Assembly: GCA_000320605.2 (NCBI GenBank)
Contig: KB445821.1
Span: 62,001 to 126,000, forward strand
DNA length: 64,000 nucleotides
Direction of reading: 5' to 3'
DNA from: Gelatoporia subvermispora B
Taxonomy: Eukaryota; Basidiomycota; Agaricomycetes; Polyporales; Gelatoporiaceae
This document shows, one piece after another, positions 51,152-63,452 of this stretch. How positions within the stretch are numbered: the stretch's first letter is position 1; every line of letters starts with the position of its first letter. The translations under genes were made by a program, and so were the position numbers. A model generated the notes under the pieces. It was given only the letters and a program-made list of their open reading frames with translations, ran no database searches and was not told the DNA's origin.

Positions 51152-52850
51152 TGTGTGGATTGTCCAGAGCCTCAGGGGTCGGAGTAGATGACGTGGTGTA
51201 CTAGCAGAGGGTCGACCGGTGAGAGTTCGTGCAAGATGTGGCGTCGGTTATATGGGACAAACGCCACCCTGCTCCTAGCCAGAAAGGGAAGCTGCCCTTA
51301 GGTCGCTCGCACAGTGCGACAATCACCGAAGAAGGCAAGCATGTCGGGCATCCACTGGCCAAACTTCCGAAGGTCACCCAAGGATACTTGGATTGATAAA
51401 TTGATTATCCACATCGCGAGATCAGCTGCTGCCACCGCACCGCCAAATCCTGTATCGCCAATTTGAACACATACCTTGTCCATGACAACAGCGGAGAGGA
51501 ATGCTCTTGTTGATGGTCTACAAACGCGATGGTTACCAACTTGTGACGAAGGCGCGCCGCCGCTCACATCTCTGGTCTAAGGTGATCCGTGACACTTGCC
51601 CTCTCTGTCCGAGCGAAAGATTGCACAAGAGGAAATTGGCAAAGCGACTCTCCAGGCAAGATGATACCCACGATGCAGCAGAGGTCGCTAACGTGATTGT
51701 TCACGCAGCCTGGCTGGCATCTACGGCGCTAAACTCCAGTAAGCGATGATCATGCTTACCTAAATGAGGCTCGAGTGTCGCAGCCTTTCTCGACGACCCC
51801 GGCTGCTGTGTCTCATATCCTAATGACAACTAAGATGGGAAAAGGGCCTTTATGATCCAACTCTTATCTTGACTTGTTTGTTCTGGAGTCCTCAACTCCG
51901 ACCAATGCTCCCTATGATATATTGCTAGGTTTCACACCGTCGATGGTGTATGCGACGTTCTGCGCGCCTTTGATACCTGCCTGAAGCTGTACAGACAAGT
52001 TGTTGGACAGACACTGTCCAATGTCCACAGTTTAAGATAACTCTTAACTTGCTTGCACAAGGTCAGGTCTGCCAAGCACTTCACAGCTGCGCTCTATGGA
52101 ATCTGTCACGCCATATTATAATCTCTTCTATGCCACCCGACAGCGGGAGAAGTCATGTCTCCGAAACTTGCGCTCGCTGAGTCAAAACGTAGTCTTCGGT
52201 GCTTCTTGTGCTTAATCTGACATTGTGGGGGAGCTCTTGACAGCTGAACTTCGCAGCTGCGGTCTATGGAATACTCTGTGATGCCAGGGAATCATCCCTT
52301 CTATGTCACAGTGGCAGAAGTCCTGTCTCCGCGACTTGCGTTCGATGAGTCAAACCATCATCCTCGGTGCTTTTTGCGATTAATATGATAGTTTGAGGGA
52401 GTCCCCGACAACTGATGTCCTCTCGACTCCCACCATTGCTACCGCGATCTGATCGAGCCGTCAGTGCAGGAATACTTCTACCATTGACATGCCAAGCGCT
52501 GACAGCCGAGACCATTGACAGCGAGAGATTTACGCAGTAAATTGAATCGGCCGTGTGATTCTATACTACCTCACCTCATGGGGCAACAGCGTATCAGCCG
52601 AACAGCGTCGCAAAAGAATATCATCCACATCATGTGACCCGCAGTCAATTCCTGTGTCCTGAGACTGCCAGCATATATTATATACCACCTGAACACAAAG
52701 AGAGAGCATGTACTAGGGCTGAGCAAGGCCATGAATGAGAAACAGGCGCATCGCCGTAGCACGGCACGGCTCGCACTCGCGGCTCCCCGGTCGGCATCGA
52801 CATCACACTACCTCTGACACGTCCTGATAGCAGAGATAAGAAAAGAAGCT
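51152..52850. other. Spacer between array copies G and H
   Basis: It contains a two-copy 170-bp direct repeat (52077-52420). A minus-strand open frame at 51298-51567 matches no family I know. The upstream flank of copy G is included. Confidence 0.45.
52077..52420. repeat. Two tandem copies of a 170-bp unit
   Basis: Unit 1 (from about 52077) and unit 2 (from about 52247) share CAGCTGCGSTCTATGGAAT, ATCYCTTCTATG, GTCATGTCTCCG-like segments, ACTTGCG, GAGTCAAA and TCGGTGCTT in the same order with small indels. They are non-coding. They may be a diverged minisatellite or a remnant of a duplicated promoter. Confidence 0.75.
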
Positions 52851-54907
52851 TCAATGCATTGTATGCTGCACGTACATCGCGCATTTTCGAGTCTCCTCTG
52901 ATGTCATGGTCATGCACCACGTCGATTTCTGAAGGTACCTGGCCAATAACAATGAGCGGCTGGGGGCTTGAGCAGCACACGCATTACGAACGCTCTCGTG
53001 CACATCCCGAGTAACGGTTGTTGATTTAGTGACCCGTACGTGGTTTAGCTCAACCTGGGTAGCAATTGTACCAACAGTCAAAGTATGAGGCAGGTTACGC
53101 AGTTTGTCGCGCGCGTTCAATCTGCAGCTCAAGGATTACTACTGTACAATAATGATCGTTGCAGGAGACTTACGTGGCAAGTGCGGAGTTGACGTAGCGT
53201 ATGCATATAGTTAATGCATCAGCTTTGGCAGTCGGATTTTCCAACAAGTCAAGAACACCAACATTTGCTGACGAGGCAGAAAGGCAGTAGTAGCCAAAAT
53301 GCAGTGGCGAACACATTTGACTGAGCAGCCCGCGCACATGTCAGAGCATGACATCATGATACAAAGACACACATACCAGTATAATTGCGCATATCGCTAC
53401 AACACTTGTACGTGGTCGGAATCAAAGCAGAGATTTGTGATGAAAATATTGACGAACGAGGTTAGCAGTCCGGTATTGACCGTGTAGACCATTAGGACAT
53501 TGATCAACTTGTCGGTCCTGCCAACAGAATTAAATCGGTACGTCAGCCATAGACCTGGTAGACTGACCCTTGGTACGCACCGCTTTACTCCAGAGCGGTT
53601 CCGGTGGAGATTGTAGCACATGGCCATGGTGATGAGAAAGTCTCCCGCCATGCTGCATGCGAGTCCTGAGGTAGCGGCCCACTAAACCTCAATCAGACAG
53701 ATAGTGCAAGCTCACAGCCCCAGTTACATGCCGCAAGTTTCGGTAAAGCTGCCGTTTGGTGCGTCTTCTGTCTGCAAAGTCATGTCAACAAAATTTCGAA
53801 CATCTTTGCAGTCTAAGAGGACTGCTTACACAATCGAGGCATAGTCTTCCGTGAGGAGAAATAGTAAGATAGCTCGGTCCCACGAGACCGTACGTATGGA
53901 CTCACATGGTCCAAACACTATGATGACCGATCAGTCGATTGCTGTGGTATATGAAGCGGTCATACCCCATTGTGCCAATGACAATGTTACCTACGAGAAA
54001 TGATAGCATGATGAGATGAAGTCAAATGTCCACTAAGCAGATGAGGTACGCACTATAATCGAAGGAATCACGAGCTTGCGTGATGTCTCAATATTATTGC
54101 CACTCGCTGCGCAACATAAGTGACGATGCTGAAAGTCAAGGAATGATAAAAAACCCCTACTTAGATAAACACGCATTGCAAAGAAGCTATATATTGCGAC
54201 GGTTCAGAGATTCGAGCAAGGAGTGGCAGGCGGCTGTACCTCTGAACGAAAAGGCCGATAGATACCTGTGAGGAAATACACATCAGGGAAAATGCGCATA
54301 CGGTGTATCCTAAGTGACGACACTAACTGTAGTGATGATTTCTGCCTGTAGAGACCAGTATCGAAGTGACGTAGAGCAGTACATAGAGGAGCAAACGTAC
54401 CACAACGCCACTGAAGCCTTGTTAGTACGCTCAGAATCCACGCATTTCCCAACAGGCAACACTCACGAGACATAGATTGCGAGCGACGCCGGATTTCCAT
54501 AGTTCGATATGACATAGAACCATACCGTGTCAATAACAGAGATCATTTGCGCAGTGTCGGAGATCCTGTCCGAGTCATACGTTACTAGGGTGGAATGGAA
54601 GAGATCCATGATAAACGCAGACCATAGTGCCGCGACCTGTCACAAAACTGGCCTCAGCGTTGACAGTGCTCTGAAATTGATAAAACATACGAAGAGCTTC
54701 ATCCATATCGAGTCCCGACTATAGCGATCATAGTAGGTAAAGGTCTGGAGGATGGTAATTCCGTAAAAGCTGCAGAGATGGTATCAGCTCAATGAAAACC
54801 TACACACATGGGACTCACATCGCGCTGAATGCCATGGCCAGAACAAGAGCACCACAGTTCGGCACGATCTGTGTCTGGATAATCTCAGAGGATATGGGAG
54901 GTGCCAT
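52851..54907 (-). CDS. DUF6534-type membrane protein, copy H
   Basis: Blocks: start 54907 with PPISSEIIQTQIVPN and GALVLAMAFSAM, FYGITILQTFTYYDRYSRDS, the micro-exon at 54636-54623 (VAALW), ISDTAQMISVIDTVWFYV, SMAGDFLITMAMCYNLHRNR, RTDKLINVLMVYTVNTGLLT and LNARDKLRNLPHT, with a long tail to a stop at 52851. Micro-exon splice sites are normal and phase is kept on both sides. Copies H and I are closest to each other in the third block (DTAQM..SVID.VWFYV). Function unknown. Confidence 0.72.
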
Positions 54908-55880
54908 TGTATAGCGGGAATGGCCTCAAGTGATAACAGATGCTGGTAGTAGTCGACGAATTCCAGAGTAGAGATAGTGATGCTGTACCAATATATGCAC
55001 CTGGATGACGTCTGGGTACTATTTGCAACACATCATCGACTCGATGAGATATTTACCATTGCATCATATGTCACGCGCGTCTGCGATCATAAACCTCGAC
55101 TGCGAACAACTTCTACGGTACTTTATCAAATGAAGCCGTCGGTCTATCTGACAGCCTTTGGGAGGCCTAGAGAAGGATGTTGGACTTCTTCTACGGCTTG
55201 TCGGGCTTCTGTGACGGCAGTCTCATGGATATGCACACGCTGTTGAGTTGTGACTACGAATTTACTTGAGCTGGAGTCCAGAATCTCAGAAGATCAGAGC
55301 GCCTTACACCGGTATCCGCCCAATCAGAGTCTATCATGTCATGTGTGATCTTTGGCAATGGTTCAGAACTGTTCTCGTCCCGTCAACAATGAATGCACTT
55401 CCTGACTTCGCCCTGATGTATTTATCTATCCTACCTGTGTTCACCAGCGATATATTGAGAGGAACCTGATGGTGCAAGAGTGAGCATGAACTAACGTACG
55501 TTCGTAAGTCTCCGACATCACTTCAGCTGTATCTCATGCGGGCCCGTCTTAAGGATACCACTTCCTCACAATTAGCTGTCATTCCGGCGTACTCGGGCGC
55601 ACTTGTGAACCAGCGGAGACATGTGTCGTTACTGTAACAAGTACGTTACCACAATTACAATAATCAATTCGAGCTCTTAGTGAGATAAAGCCATGGACAA
55701 TTCGGATCACAACATCGTGGCCGAAATTGTGTTTCCGGATTCCATCGTTGTCTACAGAAGCCGGTCAGCGGGGAACTCTATCATGTCGATAGGTTCTGAT
55801 TCGATATCAGTACATGCTGCTTGCAACTGACAATCGGCATTGGACGTACATCATAAAGCATAGGGCCACTTGCCCCTTGA
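54908..55880. other. Spacer between array copies H and I
   Basis: No supported gene. Confidence 0.5.
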
Positions 55881-57891
55881 TCACCCTGAGGACCGTCGAG
55901 TGGCAAAACAGCCTGCTGCTAGAGCCATCATGAAATAGGAATGGGTCTCGACCCAACAAAACAGTATACAACAGACCTTATCCCGTATCTTGTGGGAGGT
56001 ATCACTTGACCTTTGTACACGTAGTCGACCTGACTCCATCTCTGCGATGTCGATCGTACTAAATGTCACGGTAGCTGATATGTTGCGCAGCCTATCGCGA
56101 GCATTCAGGCTAGGTGTGATGCCGACAAGATGGTAAGTGCATTTGTGAGTCAGACACTCTAGACATTGGTGGAGCGCTGGAACTTACATTGCAAGTGCTG
56201 AGTTTACGTAGCCTGTTACATTTTGTGAGAAGCAGCGTCATAGCTTGTCGGGTTGAACCTGGACAGCTCACATTTTCCGATAAGCAAGAACGGCAACAGT
56301 AGCCAGAACGTTGCTAGGAGCATATTTGACTGTGGACGATGGATCAGGCGATGTCAATGTTGCTAGTAGCCTTGACAACGCACTAATATAATCGCAAGGA
56401 TCACAACAATTCTGGAGGCGCAGCGGTATTAGAGGGAAGAATGCTCATGGAACAATGCCTACGGACGTTGGAACCAATCCAGAGTTGATAGTATACACGA
56501 TGAGCACGTTGATTAACTTGTCGGATCTGAATATATCAGCAAGTCAACAAGAATCCACCGATCTCATTGTTGTCTCCTCACCGCTTGAGACCTGAGCGAC
56601 TCTTGTGTAGATTGTAGCACATAGCAGTAGTGATCAGGATGTCGCCGGCCAGATTACATGCAAGTCCAGCTGTGGAAACCCACTGAGTAACGTCAGCTGC
56701 AAACAACACGGCCCCTGAACAATACAACATACCGCAAGTGAAGGGAGTGTTGATGTACTATGAGCGTTTTGACTGATGATCTAATTCAGTGTTTAAGACG
56801 GTTAGTGAAGCGAAGACATTTACGCTGTTGTAGCATAGTCTGGGCTGTAGCGTCAGACCGACTGCGAGAGAATGTTGAGGCCAACACTTCAAAGATGCTC
56901 ACAGACTCCAAATGCTGAAGGTGCACGTCAGGCTGCTTCTCGAGAGGTGACTCCCAGAGGACATACCCCATTGCGCAATGGACAAACCCACCTACACTGT
57001 CGTCAGCGGCTGCCAGCACATATCCACGCCCTATGCACCACCTCTTATACTCACAATGAGAATTGGGATTGTAGCCTTCCTCTGGGCCGAGAGATAAGCC
57101 CCGCTCACTAGGCACAATACGTTTGGAGGTAATAGACCGAATCAAAATGGCTTACTCAGATACAGACGTACCGCGAAGAAGCTTCAATTATTTAGTGACA
57201 GTTGTACGGGGATCAACCGATATTACCTCTGCACGAGCAACCCTATGGAGACCTACAGGGTATTTGTCCTACAGGGCGTATGCAATCGGATATCGAGGAG
57301 CTTACTGTGATGACAATCTCCGCCTGCGATCGCACCATCTTCAACTCAAGTATCAGCGGGATAAAGCATGAACACGCACCACAGTTCCTCTACAGACTTT
57401 GAGCATGTTCATGATTACAACTCAGACGTTCAGGCTACTCACGGGGCGTATGCTGAGAGAGATGCAAGATTGCCGTAGTTCTCAACGACGTAGAACCAAA
57501 CAATGTCAATGACGGAGGCCATCTGTGCTGTGTCTAGTACCCTGAGATGGTGGGACGATGTTGTCAAAAGGATGTCGCAATTTCGAAATGGAAGAACACA
57601 CAACAGCAAAGCGACCTACCCGCGCCGTTAAATAAGCCTTAAGAGCTCACTCTAAGTAAAAATGCTGACTTACGTAGCACTTCAACCAGGCCAAATCTCG
57701 AGAGTATTTGTCGTAGTAAGTATAGGTTTGTAAAATGGTGATACCGTACAATCTAACAATCATTTAGTATGTGAATGTACGGATTGCGCGTTTGTTCTGT
57801 ACATTGCATTAAATGCTGCAGCGAGCACGAGTGGCCCGCATTTGGGTACAACCTGTGATTGTATGACGTCCAAGGTAGGGGCAAGAGACAT
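55881..57891 (-). CDS. DUF6534-type membrane protein, copy I
   Basis: The first member of the minus-strand array. Blocks: MSLAPTLDVIQSQVVPKCG (start 57891), LYGITILQTYTYYDKYSRD, the micro-exon at 57615-57602 (VALLF) flanked by GTAG and GTGTGT, VLDTAQMASVIDIVWFYV, GGFVHCAMGYVLWESPL, NLAGDILITTAMCYNLHKSR, RSDKLINVLIVYTINSGLVP, YVNSALAM and LNARDRLRNISAT, with a tail to 55881. The N-terminal CGAL of the other copies is CGPL here. No stop was found within the blocks. Function unknown. Confidence 0.72.
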
Positions 57892-58239
57892 TTAGTCAGA
57901 ATGGGAGACGAAACAGTTGTCGTACGGGTTTGGAGCCATCAAAAAGTTGTCGGGGATGGATGTGTGCTCAGCTGCACCACTGGGGTTGTTCACACGAGAA
58001 GTCATATGCTATCGCCCGGTCGAAGTGGACATCCGCCATCACAGAATCGAGCTGTGACTAGCCGTGTTGACAGCCTGCGACGTTAAAAAAGTGAACCCTG
58101 GGAGCTCGGTTAGAGTTTTGAGAAGCATGTGCACCTAATGGTGAACAGTATGTAACTGTGCGGCATGCCGGCAGTCCCGTGAGCATGACACATAACGTAA
58201 TCTCAGTAGATGTCGGACATTATGAGATGCCGAACCGTG
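57892..58239. other. Spacer between copy I and the P450 relic
   Basis: I looked here for the missing heme-binding exon of the neighbouring P450 (F-x-x-G-x-R-x-C) on the minus strand and did not find it. Confidence 0.5.
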
Positions 58240-60330
58240 ACGACAACATCTTGCAAATTTGGTTTGCTGAATCAAAAGATGTATCAACCTGTCGGGAAGT
58301 GCTGCGCAGACATTCGAGATCGGTGGTAGGTACTTCGAAGCATCGACGAGGACTCACATAGTGATGCTGCAGGATTCCATCGATATACTTCGTGGATGAC
58401 GCCTTCAATGTAGGGCAAATGCGGACGGTCTCCAAAACTCGGTAGGCAACGCGGACCGGCCACTCTGTCCAGCTGCTCCTGGACACGTTTCTGCACGTCA
58501 ACGTAGATGCTCATGGAGAGAAAGAACGACTCGAGTGCGGAAATGCTCTGTGCGAACGAGATGAGCGCCTTCTTTTGCGGCGCATGATTGCGACCACTTA
58601 CCGTATCAGACCCCCTGAGTTCTACTTGGTCACCACTCCACGTCCAGCGAGATCTGGTTGAGGCACTTATGACCGGACAGGCTGGCGGCCATCCATCGAA
58701 ATATGCTGTCTCGATACGCGGTCCTTTTGGGATGACTCTCGATCAGATTGGCAATGAAGGAGGGTACGGCCGTCTCTTTCTTTTGAAATTAGTATTAGGA
58801 AACGTCTCGTACAAGATAACATATCGTGCTCATGACTTAGTTCTCAATAACCTCGTACTCTTCATCCCGAATTCTCTCCATACTCCGCCTCCGTTTACTG
58901 GCACGTCGCTTGAAGCCAGCACCAGGGAACCAACGTAGAATGTATCGCACTGATGCAAGTCGTTAGATGCGGAAGTCATGGGAGAGAATCTCACTCACGG
59001 ATATGAAGCACGTCAACGAAGTACGCTCCAGGAGTAGTCGCGGCAGAGAAGTCGCTCGCAGCCTGGTACGCTAGAGTGAGCACGGGATCGTAGACATCCC
59101 TCACATTGTGGCCATGCGAAACCTTCAAAACGATGCTCGCCACAAGCCTGGATCTCGTGAGCGTCATGATGTCTTCCACAACTTCATGTGCTCCGCACCA
59201 GAGGATGTGCACGCGCAACGCGGAAGGGTAGCCAGAAGTGAGAGTCAGGAACGGCTGCACCTTCTGTATGTGCACAGGATAGAGCTACTTGGACGAGCGA
59301 GGGCTGACCACATCTGCGAAGAGCTTGTGCATCTCACGATGGCGCGGGCCGCATGTGCACGGAACGGGGGGGGGGGGGGGGGGGGGGNNNNNNNNNNNNN
59401 NNNNNNNNNNNNNNNNNNNNNNNNNNNNNNNNNNNNNNNNNNNNNNNNNNNNNNNNNNNNNNNNNNNNNNNNNNNNNNNNNNNNNNNNNNNNNNNNNNNN
59501 NNNNNNNNNNNNNNNNNNNNNNNNNNNNNNNNNNNNNNNNNNNNNNNNNNNNNNNNNNNNNNNNNNNNNNNNNNNNNNNNNNNNNNNNNNNNNNNNNNNN
59601 NNNNNNNNNNNNNNNNNNNNNNNNNNNNNNNNNNNNNNNNNNNNNNNNNNNNNNNNNNNNNNNNNNNNNNNNNNNNNNNNNNNNNNNNNNNNNNNNNNNN
59701 NNNNNNNNNNNNNNNNNNNNNNNNNNNNNNNNNNNNNNNNNNNNNNNNNNNNNNNNNNNNNNNNNNNNNNNNNNNNNNNNNNNNNNNNNNNNNNNNNNNN
59801 NNNNNNNNNNNNNNNNNNNNNNNNNNNNNNNNNNNNNNNNNNNNNNNNNNNNNNNNNNNNNNNNNNNNNNNNNNNNNNNNNNNNNNNNNNNNNNNNNNNN
59901 NNNNNNNNNNNNNNNNNNNNNNNNNNNNNNNNNNNNNNNNNNNNNNNNNNNNNNNNNNNNNNNNNNNNNNNNNNNNNNNNNNNNNNNNNNNNNNNNNNNN
60001 NNNNNNNNNNNNNNNNNNNNNNNNNNNNNNNNNNNNNNNNNNNNNNNNNNNNNNNNNNNNNNNNNNNNNNNNNNNNNNNNNNGGGGAGTTCTTGTATCCA
60101 ACACTGCAAAACATCTGGGTGAGCACTCACAGCACTCACAGCACCGTGTTGTCAAACACAGGACGTGCGGTTCACCCGCCATCGATAATGCAGGTCAATC
60201 GGAATATATGATGATCCCTTCTCAAGAACATCGAATACCACTTTCGATGAGCTCAAGGCGAGAATCTCTGTCCTGAATGCAGATAGGTGGATGATCTCTC
60301 CCTCGATCATTCCCACAATAAGCGCAGGGG
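58240..60330 (-). pseudogene. Second-type cytochrome P450, truncated and stop-bearing, with gap inside
   Basis: Blocks of a different P450 type from P450-1 to P450-3: GEIIHLSAFRTEILALSSSK and VVFDVLEKGSS (about 60300-60220), the gap, HREMHKLFADVV, SRLVASIVLKVSHGHNV with AATTPGAYFVDVLHI (59090-58995), RYILRWFPGAGFKRRASKRR (about 58930), then VDVQKRVQEQLDRVAGP and LPYIEGVIHEVYRWNPAASL, which includes the ExxR motif (58514-58360). An in-frame TAG at 59287-59285 interrupts it. No heme-binding Cys exon is found before DUF6534 copy I begins. The N run hides part of the N-terminal half. It is a pseudogene unless the stop is a sequencing error and the heme exon lies elsewhere. Confidence 0.75.
59366..60082. 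other. Poly-G run and assembly gap
   Basis: A run of 22 G (59366-59387) directly precedes 695 N (59388-60082). Long translations spanning this stretch are artefacts. The poly-G may itself be a sequencing or assembly artefact. Confidence 0.95.
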
Positions 60331-60368
60331 GGAGTGGAAGATGCCAAGAACCCCCTTGTAAAACCTAG

Positions 60369-61225
60369 TTAGTTCGCAATACGTATGAGAGGACTCTGGT
60401 CAAAGGAGACAAGCCCACATACAAAATGTCCTGCATCAGGGACACGGCTGACAGATAGGTGCTGTCGCAGCGCAAGGACCGAGTCGTGCAAAGACTGAGG
60501 TTTGTTGAATGCAATTTTCTCAGAACACAAGGCGATTGAGGGCAGGAGAACAGGTTTAACGTACATCGCGTCGTAGTTCTCGTCTAGGATGACGTGAGTC
60601 TCGACGCTATACGGGAGGTCCCTCCAGTGATCCGTCGCGAGACAATGTGGTTCGCGGTGATCATACGCATCGTTTTCGTGGATCTTATGGCATGCGCGTT
60701 TTGCGCTCGGTCATTCGCCTCCCGAGGCAGGCACGTCCAGTAGGCCATGTTTTTGCACCGTAGCGCATGAAGTGGCGGATGGCCTTGATGCATTCCTCGA
60801 CAGCTTCGAGGTCGGTCAGGAGGTATGTGGCTGCATATTGAGCAAGTCATTGCACTCACGGATTACTTTCGATACCCCAGTCAACTGTGCCTGGTTCAGC
60901 ACTGCGGACCACCCATGGCTGTGCCAATCCAGCGACCACGCCTCCCTCATCAGCGGTACGCTACCTTCTTCGAGCCTTCAAAAGCGAGGCAATCACGGGT
61001 TCCCAAACTTCTCAATGCAATGTGATGTACATCAAGTTAGACATGCACATTGAGAGAGGAAGAGATACTTACGGGGCCCGGCGCAATAGATGAAGACTAG
61101 GGTCATTACATGCGTCGCATGACGCGGTGGTGCGTCTCGTTTTGCTGCAACTCTGAGATCTGAGGCCTGAGGCCTGGAGCAATAGCGTTGGGATATTTAA
61201 AAACAAGTGTAGAAAGCGCATACAT
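60369..61225 (-). pseudogene. Alpha/beta hydrolase pseudogene (third copy)
   Basis: Blocks match the hydrolase at 15.0-16.4 kb in order but in shifting frames: ATG at 61225 with LSTLVFKYPNAIAPGL, then LVFIYCAG near 61100, EVWEPVIASLLKARRR running into TAG, LMREAWSLDWHSHGWSAVLN in another frame, and AVEECIKAIRHFM followed by a degenerate elbow without G-x-S/C-x-G. Sequence to 60369 is open but barely recognisable. At least two frameshifts and a stop make it non-functional. Confidence 0.7.
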
Positions 61226-62219
61226 TGGATCTGATCGGAGGAAAGCCTGAGGCGTCCCGGAGATTGCCAACGCTCTCATGGAACGGTGACGTCGGCTCCA
61301 GTGAGGGCGCTCAATGTCAAGTGTATCAACATTCATCCTCGTGACCAGTTTTCTAGAGGGGATGGCGCTTGTTCTGCCTTCGCCCGAGGCGGGTTCCTCG
61401 AGTCCCAAGTGTCATGAATCTCTACCTCGTACCTTACAGTACCAGAAGCAAAGATAACTAGGAATATCACGAACTCATGCATGTGCGGAGCATCGGTCAA
61501 GTCCTCGGGCTCTCTCCACTTGCTATGTCATGATCGAACGCCACGGCCGCGGCCGCACAAGAAGTATTAGCTCTGATCTGGCATTGGTCTCAACGCGGTC
61601 CACATTGCAGTGATGTGATGGAGCGTACGCGACGCATGACTAGTACTAGTAAGTTACGAAGCACCCCGAAACCGGAACACAAAGTCCATAGCGCCGCCGT
61701 TAGGTTGGCGGCCCGCCGACCTAACGATGCACGTCTCGATAATATTTCACCACTCCCCTCCTTGTCATAACGCATTTCCCCCTACCCCAGTGCCGCAGTG
61801 ATATTGATTATCACCCTTCTCCTGCCTTGCCTATGGCTTTCATATTCGTCAAAAGGGTGCTCTTCCTCCCAGTCCGAAGCAAGTCTTAGGTGGACTGTTA
61901 TCCGTCCTACGTCGCAAATATGCTTGGCTGTTCTTCCATGATTTTTTTAGCTGTATGGTGCGAGCCCCTGTAGTGCTCATCTTGTCAGCACTAATTCTCA
62001 CAAACCGTTCTAGGTGATATCAGCATGCTGAGAATTTTCGGACGCTCCGTAGTGGTCATCAGCTCATTCTAAGCGGCGCATGAGATATTCGGCAAGAGAT
62101 CTGCGATGTACTCTCAGCGAGCCGCGATCAAAACCGTCCAACTGTGCGCCCTTCGATGTCTCATGATTGAGGGGCTCACTGGAGTACAGCTCTTGCCTCG
62201 TGTCCACAGTGTCATTCAT
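61226..62219. other. Spacer with a small hairpin
   Basis: It includes a near-perfect inverted repeat at 61698-61726 (CGTTAGGT pairing with ACCTAACG around a GGCGGCCCGCC core) and a GGCCGCGGCCGC stretch near 61545. No gene is supported. Confidence 0.5.
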
Positions 62220-62850
62220 GAACGTTGAGCCTGTTTTCTTTACAATTCACAAAAGGCATTTCGGGGCCAGTTACCGTACGATGCACTCAAAGGGATATTA
62301 CACCGATTTTGAGCGTGTGTCGGCGCTCCTGCTGCGCTCAACGCTGCAAGGTCCTTCTCCGGATGCACTAGAGAAGAACATCGATCTGTATGCTACCATG
62401 CACTTCCTGTGTCTTCCAAATTTGCTGACTCAAGCTTGTATATAGGCCAGTGGATGCGCTGATCATGAAGGTCTCAATCAATTACAACATAGGAGATGTT
62501 CCTGGAGACCTTATATGTCCCAAAATACAGGACTTGTCAAACTTCGCTACAGGCGTCCCCGGCGCGACATCTGCATTCCTCGATATCTTCCCCATCCGTT
62601 AGTTGCTCATATAATTTGCTCTAAATCCGGTAAGGTGGGGCTAACCAGATTCTCCGCTGTCAGGTGAGCTTCATGATGACTTTAGGTCTCTATCTCGCGA
62701 TCCGCATGTTTATTCAAAGCCCGAAAACTTTGATCCGTTGCGGTACTTGCATGCAGATGGAGTGAGCCCTATATCGCACATCTTCGGTCATGGACAACGG
62801 CGAATGTGTTGTATCTGCCTGATGATGGTCCCTTGGTCTATATTATATCG
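62220..62850 (+). pseudogene. Second-type cytochrome P450 relic with internal deletion
   Basis: Plus-strand pieces: VSALLLRSTLQGPSPDALEK (about 62320-62380), an in-phase exon PVDALIMKVSINYNIGDVPG with GVPGATSAFLDIFPI (62451-62598), then directly SLSRDPHVYSKPENFDPLRY (about 62690-62745) and a heme-loop-like FGHGQRRMC. The 130-150 residues that should carry the I-helix and ExxR motif are missing. The heme loop has one residue more than F-x-x-G-x-R-x-C. It is a pseudogene, inverted relative to the P450s on both sides. Confidence 0.75.
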
Positions 62851-63452
62851 AAGCATCTGCTACTACATAGCGCAAGACTTATTGACGTGTCACATCTCAA
62901 CGATCTCTACACCACTTCGCATGAGATCCCCAAAGATCCGCCTGGCTAGCATGTCATAAGGAGACATAACATACGCCACCGCTTATGCCATAACCTGAGC
63001 AACATTAGCCACTATATTCATCTAATCATCATGACACGCTCAGTCGAGCATAAGGATGGGCTGTACGAATGATCCACATCATCTTAGGCATCGTTCGTGG
63101 CAGCTATCAGCGGGCAGAAGCGCAGTCTGTCTGGTTCATTGGGTGTTGCATTCCTACGTTCAATGGTCCAGGCTCCTGGTATACTACGGAAATTGTCCCG
63201 TGGGTTAGGGCGCGGGAAGCCGTTATAGGACTTCATCGGTTTGAGTTTGGCTCATGGAAGATCCGCCGCCCACTCCAGAATCAATATGTCACGAAGTGGG
63301 GCTTTCTCAATGGCGATAGTCCTGCAGGAGCTCCAGTAGCCGTAGTCTCGGCACCATACCATATGAGGTTTCTCTCGTTAGAGTACTCTCACTGTATCTC
63401 GTACGTTTGATCGTTGTAGCAGGCATCACGTGCATTCGCATACACCGGAAGC
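62851..63452. other. Spacer, no recognisable gene
   Basis: Nothing assigned. The open frame 63069-63410 (plus) has no motif. Confidence 0.45.

Noticed and set aside
59108..60276. Open frames of 277-367 codons around 59.1-60.3 kb
   Set aside because: They run through the N gap and the poly-G run; the length is an artefact.
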